From positions 1 to 42,675 of the forward strand of contig NZ_CAGKLC010000036.1 in NCBI RefSeq assembly GCF_903469665.1: a DNA stretch of 42,675 bases, given 5' to 3'. Position 1 is the first letter of the stretch. Each line of letters starts with the position of its first letter. Of the stretch, positions 22,095 through 32,512 are shown in pieces. The translations under genes were made by a program, and so were the position numbers. The notes under the pieces were generated by a model. It ran no database searches. It saw only the letters and a program-made list of their open reading frames with translations, and was not told the origin of the DNA. Source of the stretch: Flavobacterium sp. UGB4466 (GTDB taxonomy: Bacteria; Bacteroidota; Bacteroidia; Flavobacteriales; Flavobacteriaceae).

Positions 22095-25000
22095 ATGAAT
22101 AAGAAAACCATTCATTTTCTAAAAAAAACACTTCGTGTACTGCTTTGGTGCATGGCTTCTGTAATTACACTTTTATTGCTTCTTATTGTATTAATTCAGG
22201 TTCCTTCCGTCCAGAATTTTGTAAAAGATAAGGCCATTACTTATCTGCATAAAAAGATAAAAACCAAAGTTTCGTTAGATCATATTTCGATAAAATTTCC
22301 AAAAGACATTGTTTTGGAAGGATTTTACTTTGAAGATCAAAAAAAAGATACCCTGTTAAGCGGGAAACGTTTGGAGTTGGATGTTGATTTGTTCAAATTG
22401 ATCAACAGTGAATTGGAGATTAATTCGGTTTCACTGCAAAATACAACAGCCCGTATTTCAAGGGATAAAAAAGGAGCTTTTAATTTTGATTATATTAGTA
22501 AAGCATTTGAGTCTAAAGAACCAAAGGTTGAAGATCCGAACAGCAAACCTTTTAAAATTTCGGTTGTAAAAATAAATCTGGATAACGTCAGGTTTGATTT
22601 TAAAGATGATTTTTCTAAAAGCGACACTCGTGTAAAACTCACGCATTTTGATACCAAATTTAAGGAATTCGATTTAGATAAAATGAATTTCAACATCCCG
22701 GATATCAATCTAAGCGGGTTAAAGGTAGTTTTGAATCAGGATGTGATCGAAAAGATCGCTGAAGGATCAGTGCAAACGATAGATACCGTCTCGAAAAGAG
22801 CAGATTTCAATTTGAAGTTAGGAAACATCAGATTAGCAAAAATTGATATTGTTTACGACAACAAAGATTCCAAATTAGATTCCGGAATAAAACTGGATCA
22901 GTTGAATGTAGCCGTAAACAAAATTGATTTGAACCGTCAGTTATTGGATTTCAAAGCTTTCGAACTTAAAAATCTAAAAGGGAATCTACGTTTGGGGGCA
23001 AAAGACAAACAGCTTCAAACTCCCGATTTAGATACTACTGCCATAAAACAGGCAGGATGGAAAGTAAAGTTGAATGTTATAGACATCCAAAATATAGCGT
23101 TCAAATTTGATGATATGCAATCGAAACCAATTTCGAAAGGAGTTGATTACAGTCATATGGATCTGAGTAAGGTTAATTTTAAAGCAGAAAAATGGTATTA
23201 TGGGAACGATACAATTTCAGGAAATATAAAAACACTGACCTTAAACGATAAAAGCGGCTTGAAGCTTGAGGCTTTAAAAACCAATTTCTTTTACGGACCA
23301 AAGAACGCGTACCTGAGCAATTTGTATTTGAAAACACCCCAAACGCTTTTTCAGCACACTATAAAAGTGGGTTATCCTTCGATCGCTTCCGTTTCCAAAG
23401 ATTTGGGCAATCTTACTTTAGAGGCCAATTTAAATCAGACCAAAATTGGCTTTAGAGATATCCTGCTTTTTGCTCCCGATTTACAGCAATCCAATCCGTT
23501 TAAGAGTAATCCAAATGCCGTTTTGAAGGTCAATGCACGTTTGAGTGGGAAGATAAAAGATCTGAATATGGCCCAGTTCGAAATGAGCGGAATCGGAGCT
23601 ACAAAAGTTGTTGTTTCAGGAAAGATAAAAGGGATGCCTGATGCACAAAAAGCGGATTACGATTTAGACATCAGAAAACTATCAAGCACGTCAAAAGACA
23701 TTTATTCGTTTGTGCCTGCGGGAACTGTTCCAAAGAATATTCAATTGCCTTCACAGTTGAATTTACAAGGTAAGTTTAAAGGTTCTGTTGCCAATTTTAA
23801 AACCAAGCTGGCTTTCAGCAGTAGTTTCGGAAACGCAAAAGTAGATGCTTTGTTCGATCAGCGCGTGAAGAAAAAAGAAAAGTACGATGCCACCGTTTAT
23901 TTACTTGATTTTGATTTAGGTAAATTGATTAAAAATGATTCAATAGGAAGAATTACACTTAAAGCAAAAGTAAAAGGTAAAGGTTTGGACCCGAAAACAG
24001 CACAGGCAGAATTTGACGGCTTGGTTCAGAAGGCTGTTTTTAATCAATACACCTATAAAGATTTGGCTTTAAAAGGCAATATCGAGAAAGGATCTTTTGT
24101 TCTAAACTCTGGAATGAAAGACCCCAACCTGCATTTCGATTTAACGGCCAGTGGAAATACCGAAGAGAAATATCCCTCCATTCAGTTAAAATTAAACCTG
24201 GATATTGCCGATTTAGAAAAATTAAATCTGCATGCCGGTCCGATGAAACTGCGTGGAAATGTTGACGCCGATATTGCCAACAGTAATCCTGATTTTTTGA
24301 ATGGAAAAGTATTTCTTTCCAACATTCAGATTGCCCAGACAGCAGAACCTATTGTTCTCGATTCAATCAGACTGATTGCCTTTGCCGATCAAAATCGAAA
24401 CAATATCAAAGTTTCTTCTCAGTTTTTAAATGCGGAGGTTGATGGGAAATACAAACTGACGACTTTATCGGCAGCATTAAAAAAATCACTGTCAAAGTAC
24501 ATCGATTTAAAAAGCCCAAAAGTAAAAGGAGAAACGGATGAGCAACGATTGGCTTTTACGGTGAAGATTGATAATGATCCCGTGTTGCTGAAACTGCTTC
24601 CTGAATTAACGGGGTTGGAACCTGTTACTTTATCAGGAAAGTACAATAACGTGTCAGATTCTTTGGAAATAAAAGGAAGTATTCCGAGAATTGTATATGC
24701 CGCTAACACCATTGCCGACGGGAAAATCAATATCGAAGCCAAAGAAAATGGTTTAGCATACAATGCTTCTTTTGGAACAATTGAGAGCGGTTCTTTAAAA
24801 ATTCCATTTACAAGCTTATCCGGAAAAATTGAAAATAATGTTTTGGATTATGCACTTGAAGTAAAAGATGCTAAAGAGAAACAACAGTATTTTATTGCGG
24901 GAGACTTAAAGCACGACGGTTCAAAAAGCAGTTTCAGAATTGATGCTCAAAATTTTATTCTGAATTATGATAAATGGAATATGGATCCGGAAAATGTGGT

Positions 25001-27185
25001 GGAGTTTGGAGCCAAAAGATTGTATGTCAATAAATTTAATTTAGAAAATTCGGGTAATGAATTAAGAGTTCAATCATTAGGAGATCAGGATAATGCACCA
25101 CTACAGGTCGATTTTGTAAATTTCAAAATAGAGACGATTATGAACATCGTCAAAAAAGATCAATTGTTAATGCAGGGTCTGATTAATGGACATGCACTGG
25201 TTGAAAATGTAATGACAAAACCCAGCTTTACTTCAGACATAAAAGTAGATCAATTTGCATTCAAAGGAGAACCTGTTGGAGATATTACAGTAAAAGTAGA
25301 CAATAAAACCAATAATTTGCTGGTAGCCAATATTACTCTTAGCGGAGAAGGAAATGAGGTGAATCTGACTGGAAATTATAAAATCGACGATGGAAATCTG
25401 GATTTTAATCTGGATCTGAACAAATTAAATATCAAAAGTATTCAAGGGTTCAGCATGGGCAATCTGACTGAGGGAACTGGGTTTTTAGCAGGGAATTTCA
25501 AAATTACCGGAAATGCTGCCGCGCCAAAAGTAAACGGAGCACTGGAATTTAAAGAGACAGGTTTCAGAGTAACAAAATTTAATTCCTACTACAAAACAGC
25601 TGACGAAAAAATAACACTTCAGGATGATATTATCACTTTTGATACCTTTACTTTTCATGATGAAAACGACAATGAACTGATTGTAAACGGAACCATTAAA
25701 GCAACAGATTATACCAAATTTGACTTTGGCTTAACTGTAGTGGCGGATAATTTCAGAGCGATACATTCGCAAGAAAAAGACAATGATTTGTTTTATGGAG
25801 ATTTGGTGTTAGACAGCAAGCTGAACATCAAAGGAACGCTCGAAAATCCTGTAGTTGGCGGCAATATTAAAATAAATAAAGAAACCAAGTTTACAGTTGT
25901 GATGCCGCAATCCGATCCTTCCATCGCTGATCGGGAAGGGATAGTTGAATTTGTAGACGAAGACAATCAATATCTGAAACAGACTGTTGCTATGGAGCAA
26001 AAACTCAATCAGTCACGGTTAGTTGGTATGGACGTCAGTGTGGCTATTGCCATCGACAAAGAGGCAGAACTTACCCTGGTAATCGATAAAGGAAATGGTG
26101 ATTATTTGAACTTAAAAGGAGAAGCCGAACTTACCGGTGGAATCGATCCGTCTGGTAAAACAACTTTAACTGGTAAATATGAGTTTTCAGGTGGGGCGTA
26201 TGAAATGAATTTCAACATGATCCGACGAAAATTTGATATTCAGAAAGGGAGTTATATCATTTGGAACGGTGAACCTACCATGGCCAATCTGAATATTACG
26301 GCGATTTATAAAGTAAACACCGCACCAATAGACTTATTGGGCAACCAATTGCCAACGGATAACCCTACGGAGCGAAACACCTATAAGCAGAAAATTCCAT
26401 TTCAGACCTTGTTGAAAATGAACGGGGAGCTTTTAAAACCGGAAATCACTTTTGATATTGTACTTCCGGAGGGTAATAATGATGTTTCTGCAAATGTGGT
26501 ATCACTTACCAAAGCAAAACTCCAGCAGTTAAGACAAGAACCAGCGGAATTGAACAAACAGGTTTTTGCTCTTTTACTCTTGAACCGATTTATTGGCGAA
26601 AACCCATTTTCGAGCGAAAGCGGGGGAACCAGTGCAGAATCTCTCGCACGACAAAGTGTGAGTAAAATTTTGTCACAGCAGTTAAATGATCTTGCCGGAG
26701 AATTAATTACGGGAGTTCAGTTAGAATTTGATCTCGAGTCAACAGACGATTATACATCCGGTAGCAGAGAAAACAGAACCGACCTGAACGTCGGGGTTTC
26801 CAAAAAGTTGTTAAACGATCGATTAAAAGTTACCGTAGGGAGCAGTTTTGCCGTTGAAGGTCAGGAACGTGCCAACGAGCAAAGTGCCAATATTGCGGGA
26901 GATGTGGCATTGGATTATCAATTAACCAAAGACGGCCGTTATATGGTTCGGGCTTATCGAAAAAATGAATATCAGGTGGCGGTCGAAGGTCAGGTAGTTG
27001 AAACCGGTGTTGCTTTTATCATCACAATGAGTTACAATAAATTCCGTGAACTTTTTCATCGTAGTGCAGCAGAAAAAGAAATGATTAGAGAAGAAAAATT
27101 GCGCAACGAAAAAAAGAAACTGAAAGAGAAAGAGGAGAAGCAAAAAAAGGAAAATCAAATAGAAGGGAATGAGCAAAAAACATAA
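22095..27185 (+). CDS. tamB: translocation and assembly module protein TamB
   Basis: TamB is an inner-membrane-anchored, periplasm-spanning beta-sheet protein that works with an Omp85 partner and is linked to outer-membrane protein insertion and to phospholipid transport. This 1696-residue copy has one N-terminal membrane helix (about 13-36, SVITLLLLLIVLIQVP), an AsmA-like start, long repeated beta-strand sequence, and the C-terminal DUF490/TamB domain (about 1280-1630, with LTGGIDPSGKTTLTGKYEF). It is longer than the E. coli protein (1259 residues), as is usual in Bacteroidota. The last 40 residues are a Lys/Glu-rich charged tail after the conserved domain. The stop overlaps the start of tamL by 17 bases. 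Confidence 0.93.
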   Translation: MNKKTIHFLKKTLRVLLWCMASVITLLLLLIVLIQVPSVQNFVKDKAITYLHKKIKTKVSLDHISIKFPKDIVLEGFYFEDQKKDTLLSGKRLELDVDLFKLINSELEINSVSLQNTTARISRDKKGAFNFDYISKAFESKEPKVEDPNSKPFKISVVKINLDNVRFDFKDDFSKSDTRVKLTHFDTKFKEFDLDKMNFNIPDINLSGLKVVLNQDVIEKIAEGSVQTIDTVSKRADFNLKLGNIRLAKIDIVYDNKDSKLDSGIKLDQLNVAVNKIDLNRQLLDFKAFELKNLKGNLRLGAKDKQLQTPDLDTTAIKQAGWKVKLNVIDIQNIAFKFDDMQSKPISKGVDYSHMDLSKVNFKAEKWYYGNDTISGNIKTLTLNDKSGLKLEALKTNFFYGPKNAYLSNLYLKTPQTLFQHTIKVGYPSIASVSKDLGNLTLEANLNQTKIGFRDILLFAPDLQQSNPFKSNPNAVLKVNARLSGKIKDLNMAQFEMSGIGATKVVVSGKIKGMPDAQKADYDLDIRKLSSTSKDIYSFVPAGTVPKNIQLPSQLNLQGKFKGSVANFKTKLAFSSSFGNAKVDALFDQRVKKKEKYDATVYLLDFDLGKLIKNDSIGRITLKAKVKGKGLDPKTAQAEFDGLVQKAVFNQYTYKDLALKGNIEKGSFVLNSGMKDPNLHFDLTASGNTEEKYPSIQLKLNLDIADLEKLNLHAGPMKLRGNVDADIANSNPDFLNGKVFLSNIQIAQTAEPIVLDSIRLIAFADQNRNNIKVSSQFLNAEVDGKYKLTTLSAALKKSLSKYIDLKSPKVKGETDEQRLAFTVKIDNDPVLLKLLPELTGLEPVTLSGKYNNVSDSLEIKGSIPRIVYAANTIADGKINIEAKENGLAYNASFGTIESGSLKIPFTSLSGKIENNVLDYALEVKDAKEKQQYFIAGDLKHDGSKSSFRIDAQNFILNYDKWNMDPENVVEFGAKRLYVNKFNLENSGNELRVQSLGDQDNAPLQVDFVNFKIETIMNIVKKDQLLMQGLINGHALVENVMTKPSFTSDIKVDQFAFKGEPVGDITVKVDNKTNNLLVANITLSGEGNEVNLTGNYKIDDGNLDFNLDLNKLNIKSIQGFSMGNLTEGTGFLAGNFKITGNAAAPKVNGALEFKETGFRVTKFNSYYKTADEKITLQDDIITFDTFTFHDENDNELIVNGTIKATDYTKFDFGLTVVADNFRAIHSQEKDNDLFYGDLVLDSKLNIKGTLENPVVGGNIKINKETKFTVVMPQSDPSIADREGIVEFVDEDNQYLKQTVAMEQKLNQSRLVGMDVSVAIAIDKEAELTLVIDKGNGDYLNLKGEAELTGGIDPSGKTTLTGKYEFSGGAYEMNFNMIRRKFDIQKGSYIIWNGEPTMANLNITAIYKVNTAPIDLLGNQLPTDNPTERNTYKQKIPFQTLLKMNGELLKPEITFDIVLPEGNNDVSANVVSLTKAKLQQLRQEPAELNKQVFALLLLNRFIGENPFSSESGGTSAESLARQSVSKILSQQLNDLAGELITGVQLEFDLESTDDYTSGSRENRTDLNVGVSKKLLNDRLKVTVGSSFAVEGQERANEQSANIAGDVALDYQLTKDGRYMVRAYRKNEYQVAVEGQVVETGVAFIITMSYNKFRELFHRSAAEKEMIREEKLRNEKKKLKEKEEKQKKENQIEGNEQKT

Positions 27186-29487
27186 CAATGTAAGAATGAA
27201 ATATGTCAGGTATTTTGTTGTGCTGTCCTTATTTTTTGTTTTTGGATGCAGTAACACAAAATATTTGCCGGAGGGAGATTTATTGTACACAGGAGGTTCG
27301 GTAACGGTAAAAGATTCAGTTCTTAAAAAGAAAGAACGAAAAGCACTGGAAAATGAACTGAATGATTTACTGCGCCCTAAACCCAACAAACAATTCCTGG
27401 GATTACGTCCTAAGTTATGGTTTTATAATATTGCCGGAGAACCTAAAAAACAAAAAGGAATCCGATATTGGCTGCGTACTAAAGTGGGAGAAGCTCCTGT
27501 ACTTTTTAGTAAAGTTGATTTAGAGTATAATGCATCCGTCCTTCGCAATTTTACCGAAAACAGAGGGTATTTTAAAACCCGTGTCAGTGCCGATTCTACT
27601 GTTAGCGACAAAAGAGCTACAGCAGAATATAAAGTGGTACCCAAAAAGCAATACATTATTAAAAGCGTAATTTTTCCTGACGATTCCTTGGCGATGTCCA
27701 GAATAATAGGAAGATCAAGCCGAAGAAGTCTCTTAAAGGTTGGGCAGCCTTATGATTTGGATGTTATTAAAGCCGAACGCGAACGTATAGACGCCAGATT
27801 GAAGGAGAAAGGGTATTATTATTTTAACCCCGACTATCTTTTGGCAAAGGTAGACAGCAGCAAAGGCGATCATGAAGTGAAAATTAGATTGGTAATTAAA
27901 GCGGATACGCCTCCAAAAGCGCTTACAGCCTATAAGATCAATAAAATTGTAGTCTACCCGAATTTTACCATTTCAAAAGACAGTGTAAAGTACCAGTCAA
28001 AAGATATTATTCAATATAAAGACTTCACCATTATTGATACAGCTGACAGTTTTAAGCCAAGAGTTTTTGATCGCGCCATCCACTTCAAAAAGGGAGATTT
28101 CTACAACCGTAAAGACCACAATCTGACCCTAAATCGTTTTGTAAATTTGGGAACGTTTAGTTTTGTGAAAAATGAATTTAAGCCTTCGGATAGTTTGCCC
28201 AATGCGCTGGATTCGTATTATTATCTGACGCTTTTACCGAAGAAATTTATTCGTGTAGAAGTTTTAGGAAAAACGAACTCGGCCAGTTATACCGGTAGTG
28301 AGATTAATATCAACTGGAACAACAGAAACCTATTTCGAGGGGCAGAATTATTTACGGTTTCCATTTTTGGTGGTGCCGATTTTCAGCTTTCAGGAGCCAA
28401 TAACGGGAAAAATATTTATAAGCTGGGAACAGAAACCAGTTTGACCTGGCCAAGATTTATCGTTCCGTTTTTTCATATTGAAGGTTCCAGCGAATATGTG
28501 CCGCGAACCAAAGCGACAGTGCGATATGAATATCAAAACAGAACACAATTGTATGCTTTAAACTCTTTTAAAACCTCTTTTGGATACCAGTGGAAAGAGA
28601 ATATTCGAAAAGAACATCAACTGAATGTAATTGATGTGACCTATGTGAGTCCCAATCACGTGACGGCTGAATATTTAGCAGATATTCAAGAAGACCCGTC
28701 ATTAGAAAAGATAATTGAAAAACAATTGATTTTTGGACCAACCTATACGTATACCTACACCAATACGATGCAGAAGCGTAGAAAAAATACGTTTTACTTT
28801 AGTGGTGATTTAGATTTGGCAGGAAACGTTACAGGTCTGGTAACAGGAGCAAATGTTAAAGATGGGAATCAGAAAAATATTTTTGATGTTCCTTTTAGTC
28901 AATATGTAAAAATGAGAGGTGATCTCAGACATTATTTAAAGCTGGGTAAAGAAAGTGAATTGGCCAGCAGGATTATTTTGGGAATAGGACTTCCGTACGG
29001 AAATTCAAGGGCATTGCCAACGGCTAAACAATTTGTAGTAGGAGGAACCAATAGTATTCGGGCTTTCAGAGCCAGATCACTCGGGCCGGGAAGTTATCTC
29101 AATACACAAACGACTAATAATTTTCTTCCGGATCAGTCAGGCGATTTGAAATTGGAGTTTAGTACCGAATACAGGGCCAAACTTTTTAGTATTGTTCGCG
29201 GAGCGGTATTTGTAGATGCCGGAAATGTCTGGCTTTTAAATGCCGATCCCAATAAGTCCGGTGGAGAAATTACCAAAGATTTTATGAAAGATATTGCCGT
29301 AGGAGCCGGAGCCGGTTTGCGTTTTGATTTGTCTTTTTTAGTTTTAAGAACCGATTTGGCATTTCCGTTGAGAAAACCCTATTTACCGCAAGGTCAGAGA
29401 TGGGTAATTGATGATATTAATTTTGGAAGTGGTCCCTGGAGAAAAGAGAATTTGATTTTAAATATCGCCATTGGATACCCGTTCTGA
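27169..29487 (+). CDS. tamL: TamL-type Omp85 lipoprotein (BamA/TamA family)
   Basis: This is the outer-membrane partner of TamB. In Bacteroidota the TamA counterpart is a lipoprotein, TamL, and the sequence shows this: a hydrophobic N terminus ending in VFGC at about residue 26, followed by SNTKYLPEGD. POTRA-like domains follow (about 40-300), then a 16-strand-type barrel. The barrel carries the conserved GGTNSIRAFRARSLGPGS loop motif near residue 623, comparable to the VRGF/Y lid-lock region of Omp85 proteins. Starting at ATG 27169 or 27196 gives nearly the same protein; both overlap or abut tamB, so the pair is translationally coupled. The 772-residue length fits. Confidence 0.9.
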   Translation: MSKKHNNVRMKYVRYFVVLSLFFVFGCSNTKYLPEGDLLYTGGSVTVKDSVLKKKERKALENELNDLLRPKPNKQFLGLRPKLWFYNIAGEPKKQKGIRYWLRTKVGEAPVLFSKVDLEYNASVLRNFTENRGYFKTRVSADSTVSDKRATAEYKVVPKKQYIIKSVIFPDDSLAMSRIIGRSSRRSLLKVGQPYDLDVIKAERERIDARLKEKGYYYFNPDYLLAKVDSSKGDHEVKIRLVIKADTPPKALTAYKINKIVVYPNFTISKDSVKYQSKDIIQYKDFTIIDTADSFKPRVFDRAIHFKKGDFYNRKDHNLTLNRFVNLGTFSFVKNEFKPSDSLPNALDSYYYLTLLPKKFIRVEVLGKTNSASYTGSEININWNNRNLFRGAELFTVSIFGGADFQLSGANNGKNIYKLGTETSLTWPRFIVPFFHIEGSSEYVPRTKATVRYEYQNRTQLYALNSFKTSFGYQWKENIRKEHQLNVIDVTYVSPNHVTAEYLADIQEDPSLEKIIEKQLIFGPTYTYTYTNTMQKRRKNTFYFSGDLDLAGNVTGLVTGANVKDGNQKNIFDVPFSQYVKMRGDLRHYLKLGKESELASRIILGIGLPYGNSRALPTAKQFVVGGTNSIRAFRARSLGPGSYLNTQTTNNFLPDQSGDLKLEFSTEYRAKLFSIVRGAVFVDAGNVWLLNADPNKSGGEITKDFMKDIAVGAGAGLRFDLSFLVLRTDLAFPLRKPYLPQGQRWVIDDINFGSGPWRKENLILNIAIGYPF

Positions 29488-29518
29488 TTTTATGTTTTTA
29501 GAACAGACAGAATAAAAT

Positions 29519-29564
29519 AACCGCAGGAATAGAAAGCTTACTTTAAACTTTTATTCCTGCGGTT
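29519..29564. terminator. hairpin between convergent tamL and the OmpA gene
   Basis: AACCGCAGGAATA (29519-29531) and TATTCCTGCGGTT (29552-29564) are exact complements around a 20-base loop. It lies between the two stop codons and could end transcription from both sides. Confidence 0.8.
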
Positions 29565-29578
29565 TATGAGAGTTGTTT

Positions 29579-31516
29579 CTACAATCCGGAAATAATAAAT
29601 TCGCTTCTTCTGTTCATTTGATGCTCTTCTTCCGTGCAATTTTCATTATCAGAACAATGGTTTACAAGTTGTGTTTCACCATAACCTTTGCCCGTTAATC
29701 TGTTTTTATTAACTCCATGTTTAATAAGCCAGTCGATAGTAGATTTAGCTCTTCTATCAGACAACAGCTGATTGTATTTATGCGTGTGACGGCTGTCTGT
29801 ATGAGAACGAATATCTAATTTCATTTTAGGATACAAGTTCAGTACATCCAGGATTTTTTCCAGATCTAAAGCAGCTTCTTTACCAATATTGGATTTGTCT
29901 AAATCAAAGTATATCATTTTGATACCGAAAACTTTGCCTAAATTATCTCCAATGGTTACCTGGTAGCGGGATTTTTCAAGAGGAATCGGTAGATAAGCTT
30001 TTGAACGATCTTTTGATACCAGTATTTTTTGTTCCCAGGTGGTGTAGTTTTCTTTTTCGGCCCTGATATAATAGGGAGTTTCAGGATCTAAAACGAAACT
30101 ATACTTTCCTTTCTCATCGGAGATGGTGGAATCTTTTACATTCATGTCCTGATCATACAAGGTGATTTTGGCATTTGGTAAAATTTCATTACTGTCCAGA
30201 TCAGTCACAACTCCATATAATTGGTAGTCAGTATTTATTTTTTTTGTCTCTAAAAATTTATAAATATCATCTGATCCTTGTCCGCCTTTTCTGTTCGATG
30301 AAAAAAAGCCTTTTCGGGATTTGATGTCAATAATATAAGCAAAATCATCATTAGGAGAATTGACATCTGCTCCTAAATTTTGAATATTACTAACTCCGGC
30401 GTCGTTTATTTTTCCAACAAAAATATCAAGACCGCCAAGTCCCGGATGCCCGTCTGAAGCAAAATAAATTTCATTTTCATCGGTTACGAAAGGAAATGTT
30501 TCTTTTCCTTCGGTGTTGATTCCGGGGCCTAAATTTTGAGGAGAGCTGTATCCTCCATTACTCAGGATTTTGACCTTGTAAATATCAGATTGTCCTATTG
30601 TTCCGGGCATATCTGAAGCAAAATATAAAGTCTTTTCGTCCGGACTGAGAGTAGGATGTGCCGTACTGTATTCATTACTATTAAAAGGTAATTCTGTGAT
30701 ATTGTCCCACTCCTTCTTTTGATTAAGAGTGGCTTTGTATATTTTTATAAAGGTGGTTTTTTGTTTGTTTTTTCCTTTTTTACCATCAATATAATTATTG
30801 CGAGTAAAGTAAATAGTTGTTCCGTCTTTTGTAAAAGTGGGAGTGGATTCGTGAAACTTACTATTGATTTTTGATTTTATTTTTTTTGGTGCGCTTGGAT
30901 TGAAATTTTCATCGAGCACAGCTTCATAAAGGCTGGTGAAACTTTCACCCGTCCACTTATGTCTTTGTTGTCCCAGTCCTCCTGTATCTCTTGCAGTGGT
31001 GAAAACAATTTTATTTTTGAAAAATGTTGTTCCGTAATCCGAATATTTACTGTTTATTCCTGAATCTTCAATCGTATAGCGTCCGGAATTCGCTTTAATC
31101 AAATCCAGATAGTTTTCATTTTTTTTGTATAGTTTCCCTCTTGTATCATTCTTTGAATGCTGAGAGAATAAATCAAGCATTTGATTGGCTTTCCCTGTGC
31201 GATTTGTCGATTTTAACGATTGTGCATATCGGTAATAATATTCGGGCTCCACATCGTTAGTCATAGCAAATAACTCGTCATACCATTTTGCAGCTTTGTC
31301 AAATTCAGCATTAAAGTAAAAAGAATTGCCCAGTTTTTTGAACATATCTGCAGACTTGTAGCCCTTTGAAGCTACTCTTTCATAGGTTTCAATCGCATTA
31401 ATATAAGCGTAGTTGGCATATTGTTTGTCTGCTGTAGCTATTTTATTCTTTTGAGAATAAGTATGAAATGAAAAAAAACTTAGTATTAATAAATAAAAGG
31501 GTATATAATTCTTCAT
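29579..31516 (-). CDS. OmpA/PD40/TPR protein of a T9SS cassette (PorE-like)
   Basis: The 645-residue protein has a signal peptide (to about HTYSQ, residue 21) and a TPR-like segment (about 25-140). PD40/WD40-like beta-propeller blades follow (about 165-420, for example HPTLSPDEKTLYFASDMPG, YFASDGHPGLGGLDIF). A carboxypeptidase-regulatory-like domain covers about 430-515. A C-terminal OmpA domain (about 530-645) has the peptidoglycan-binding pattern (IRSHTDSR, LLSDRRAKS, NRRSEF). This is the domain order of PorE of the type IX system, which links the machinery to peptidoglycan. It is third after the CTD protein and PorP/SprF genes, with 11 bases to the latter. It is most likely a paralogue serving this cassette rather than the core PorE. 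Confidence 0.9.
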   Translation of the reverse strand: MKNYIPFYLLILSFFSFHTYSQKNKIATADKQYANYAYINAIETYERVASKGYKSADMFKKLGNSFYFNAEFDKAAKWYDELFAMTNDVEPEYYYRYAQSLKSTNRTGKANQMLDLFSQHSKNDTRGKLYKKNENYLDLIKANSGRYTIEDSGINSKYSDYGTTFFKNKIVFTTARDTGGLGQQRHKWTGESFTSLYEAVLDENFNPSAPKKIKSKINSKFHESTPTFTKDGTTIYFTRNNYIDGKKGKNKQKTTFIKIYKATLNQKKEWDNITELPFNSNEYSTAHPTLSPDEKTLYFASDMPGTIGQSDIYKVKILSNGGYSSPQNLGPGINTEGKETFPFVTDENEIYFASDGHPGLGGLDIFVGKINDAGVSNIQNLGADVNSPNDDFAYIIDIKSRKGFFSSNRKGGQGSDDIYKFLETKKINTDYQLYGVVTDLDSNEILPNAKITLYDQDMNVKDSTISDEKGKYSFVLDPETPYYIRAEKENYTTWEQKILVSKDRSKAYLPIPLEKSRYQVTIGDNLGKVFGIKMIYFDLDKSNIGKEAALDLEKILDVLNLYPKMKLDIRSHTDSRHTHKYNQLLSDRRAKSTIDWLIKHGVNKNRLTGKGYGETQLVNHCSDNENCTEEEHQMNRRSEFIISGL

Positions 31517-31527
31517 AGTAAATAATT

Positions 31528-32451
31528 TTAAAAGAAACGAGGGGTTGTCATTCTGCTTTGTTTTCGGATAAACTCAAAACGCAGGAATATTTCATGCGAA
31601 CCATTACTGTAATTGTTTAGTTTTGAAGATTCAAGATCATAACCGTAACCGATGTACATACCATCTGTAAGCTGAAAACCGGCCATGGTACTGAAAGCGG
31701 CGTCCCAGCGGTAGGCAATTCCAACCATAAATTTATCGTTGAACATAAAATTACCTGAGACATCCACCTGCAGCGGCGCACCTTGTGTTATTTTTGTGAG
31801 CACTGCGGGTTTGAATTTTATATTGTTGTAAGCACTCAAATTGAATACATATCCTCCCATTAAGTAGTAGTTAATTTTGTTTTTGAATATGGCTACTTCA
31901 TTATTGTCATAATAATTGGTCACTATAAAATCCGGTGCCGATAAACCGATGTAAGCTTTGTCAGAATGCCAATAAACCCCGGCTCCAATATTTGGAGATA
32001 TGACATTATTTAAATTTTGTAAATGTGGATCGTCCAAATCTGCGGGATTCAGCCTATTAGTGTCCAGATTAAAAAGACTAACAGTTCCTTTAAGTCCGAA
32101 TGAAAGTTTAAAATTATCTGAAGTCTGAACCGTATAGGAAAAGTCAGTCGATAAAGAGCTTTTATCAGAAGCACCAATTTTGTCATTTACAAGAGAAACA
32201 CCGATACCTAAATTACTGTCGTTTATAGGGGTGTTAATTGAAAAAGCGCTGGTTTTTGGTGCTCCTTCAAGGCCTACCCACTGTGCGCGATACAATCCAA
32301 AAACACTCAGCGTACCTCTCGATCCGGCATAGGCAGGATTAATATTTATGGTATTGTACATGTATTGTGTGTATTGTGCATCTTGTTGCGCCGCTATATT
32401 TATTACATTGAAAAGCAATAAGAACTTTAAAAAAAATAAATTCTTTTTCAT
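31528..32451 (-). CDS. PorP/SprF family T9SS membrane protein
   Basis: The 307-residue protein has a signal peptide (to about NIAAQ) and then the family signature QDAQYTQYMYNTININPAYAGSRG, followed by a barrel-like body. In Flavobacterium johnsoniae SprF is needed for secretion of the adhesin SprB, and type B CTD substrates generally need a PorP/SprF-family partner encoded next to them. Its position right after the type B CTD protein gene (61 bases) and just before the OmpA protein gene fits this role. Which partner it serves is inferred from the neighbourhood. Confidence 0.93.
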   Translation of the reverse strand: MKKNLFFLKFLLLFNVINIAAQQDAQYTQYMYNTININPAYAGSRGTLSVFGLYRAQWVGLEGAPKTSAFSINTPINDSNLGIGVSLVNDKIGASDKSSLSTDFSYTVQTSDNFKLSFGLKGTVSLFNLDTNRLNPADLDDPHLQNLNNVISPNIGAGVYWHSDKAYIGLSAPDFIVTNYYDNNEVAIFKNKINYYLMGGYVFNLSAYNNIKFKPAVLTKITQGAPLQVDVSGNFMFNDKFMVGIAYRWDAAFSTMAGFQLTDGMYIGYGYDLESSKLNNYSNGSHEIFLRFEFIRKQSRMTTPRFF

Positions 32452-32512
32452 TTGTATAGTTATTTTTTTAGTGAAACTTCTGTGCGAAAAGATTGTGAAA
32501 TTCTCTGTGTTT

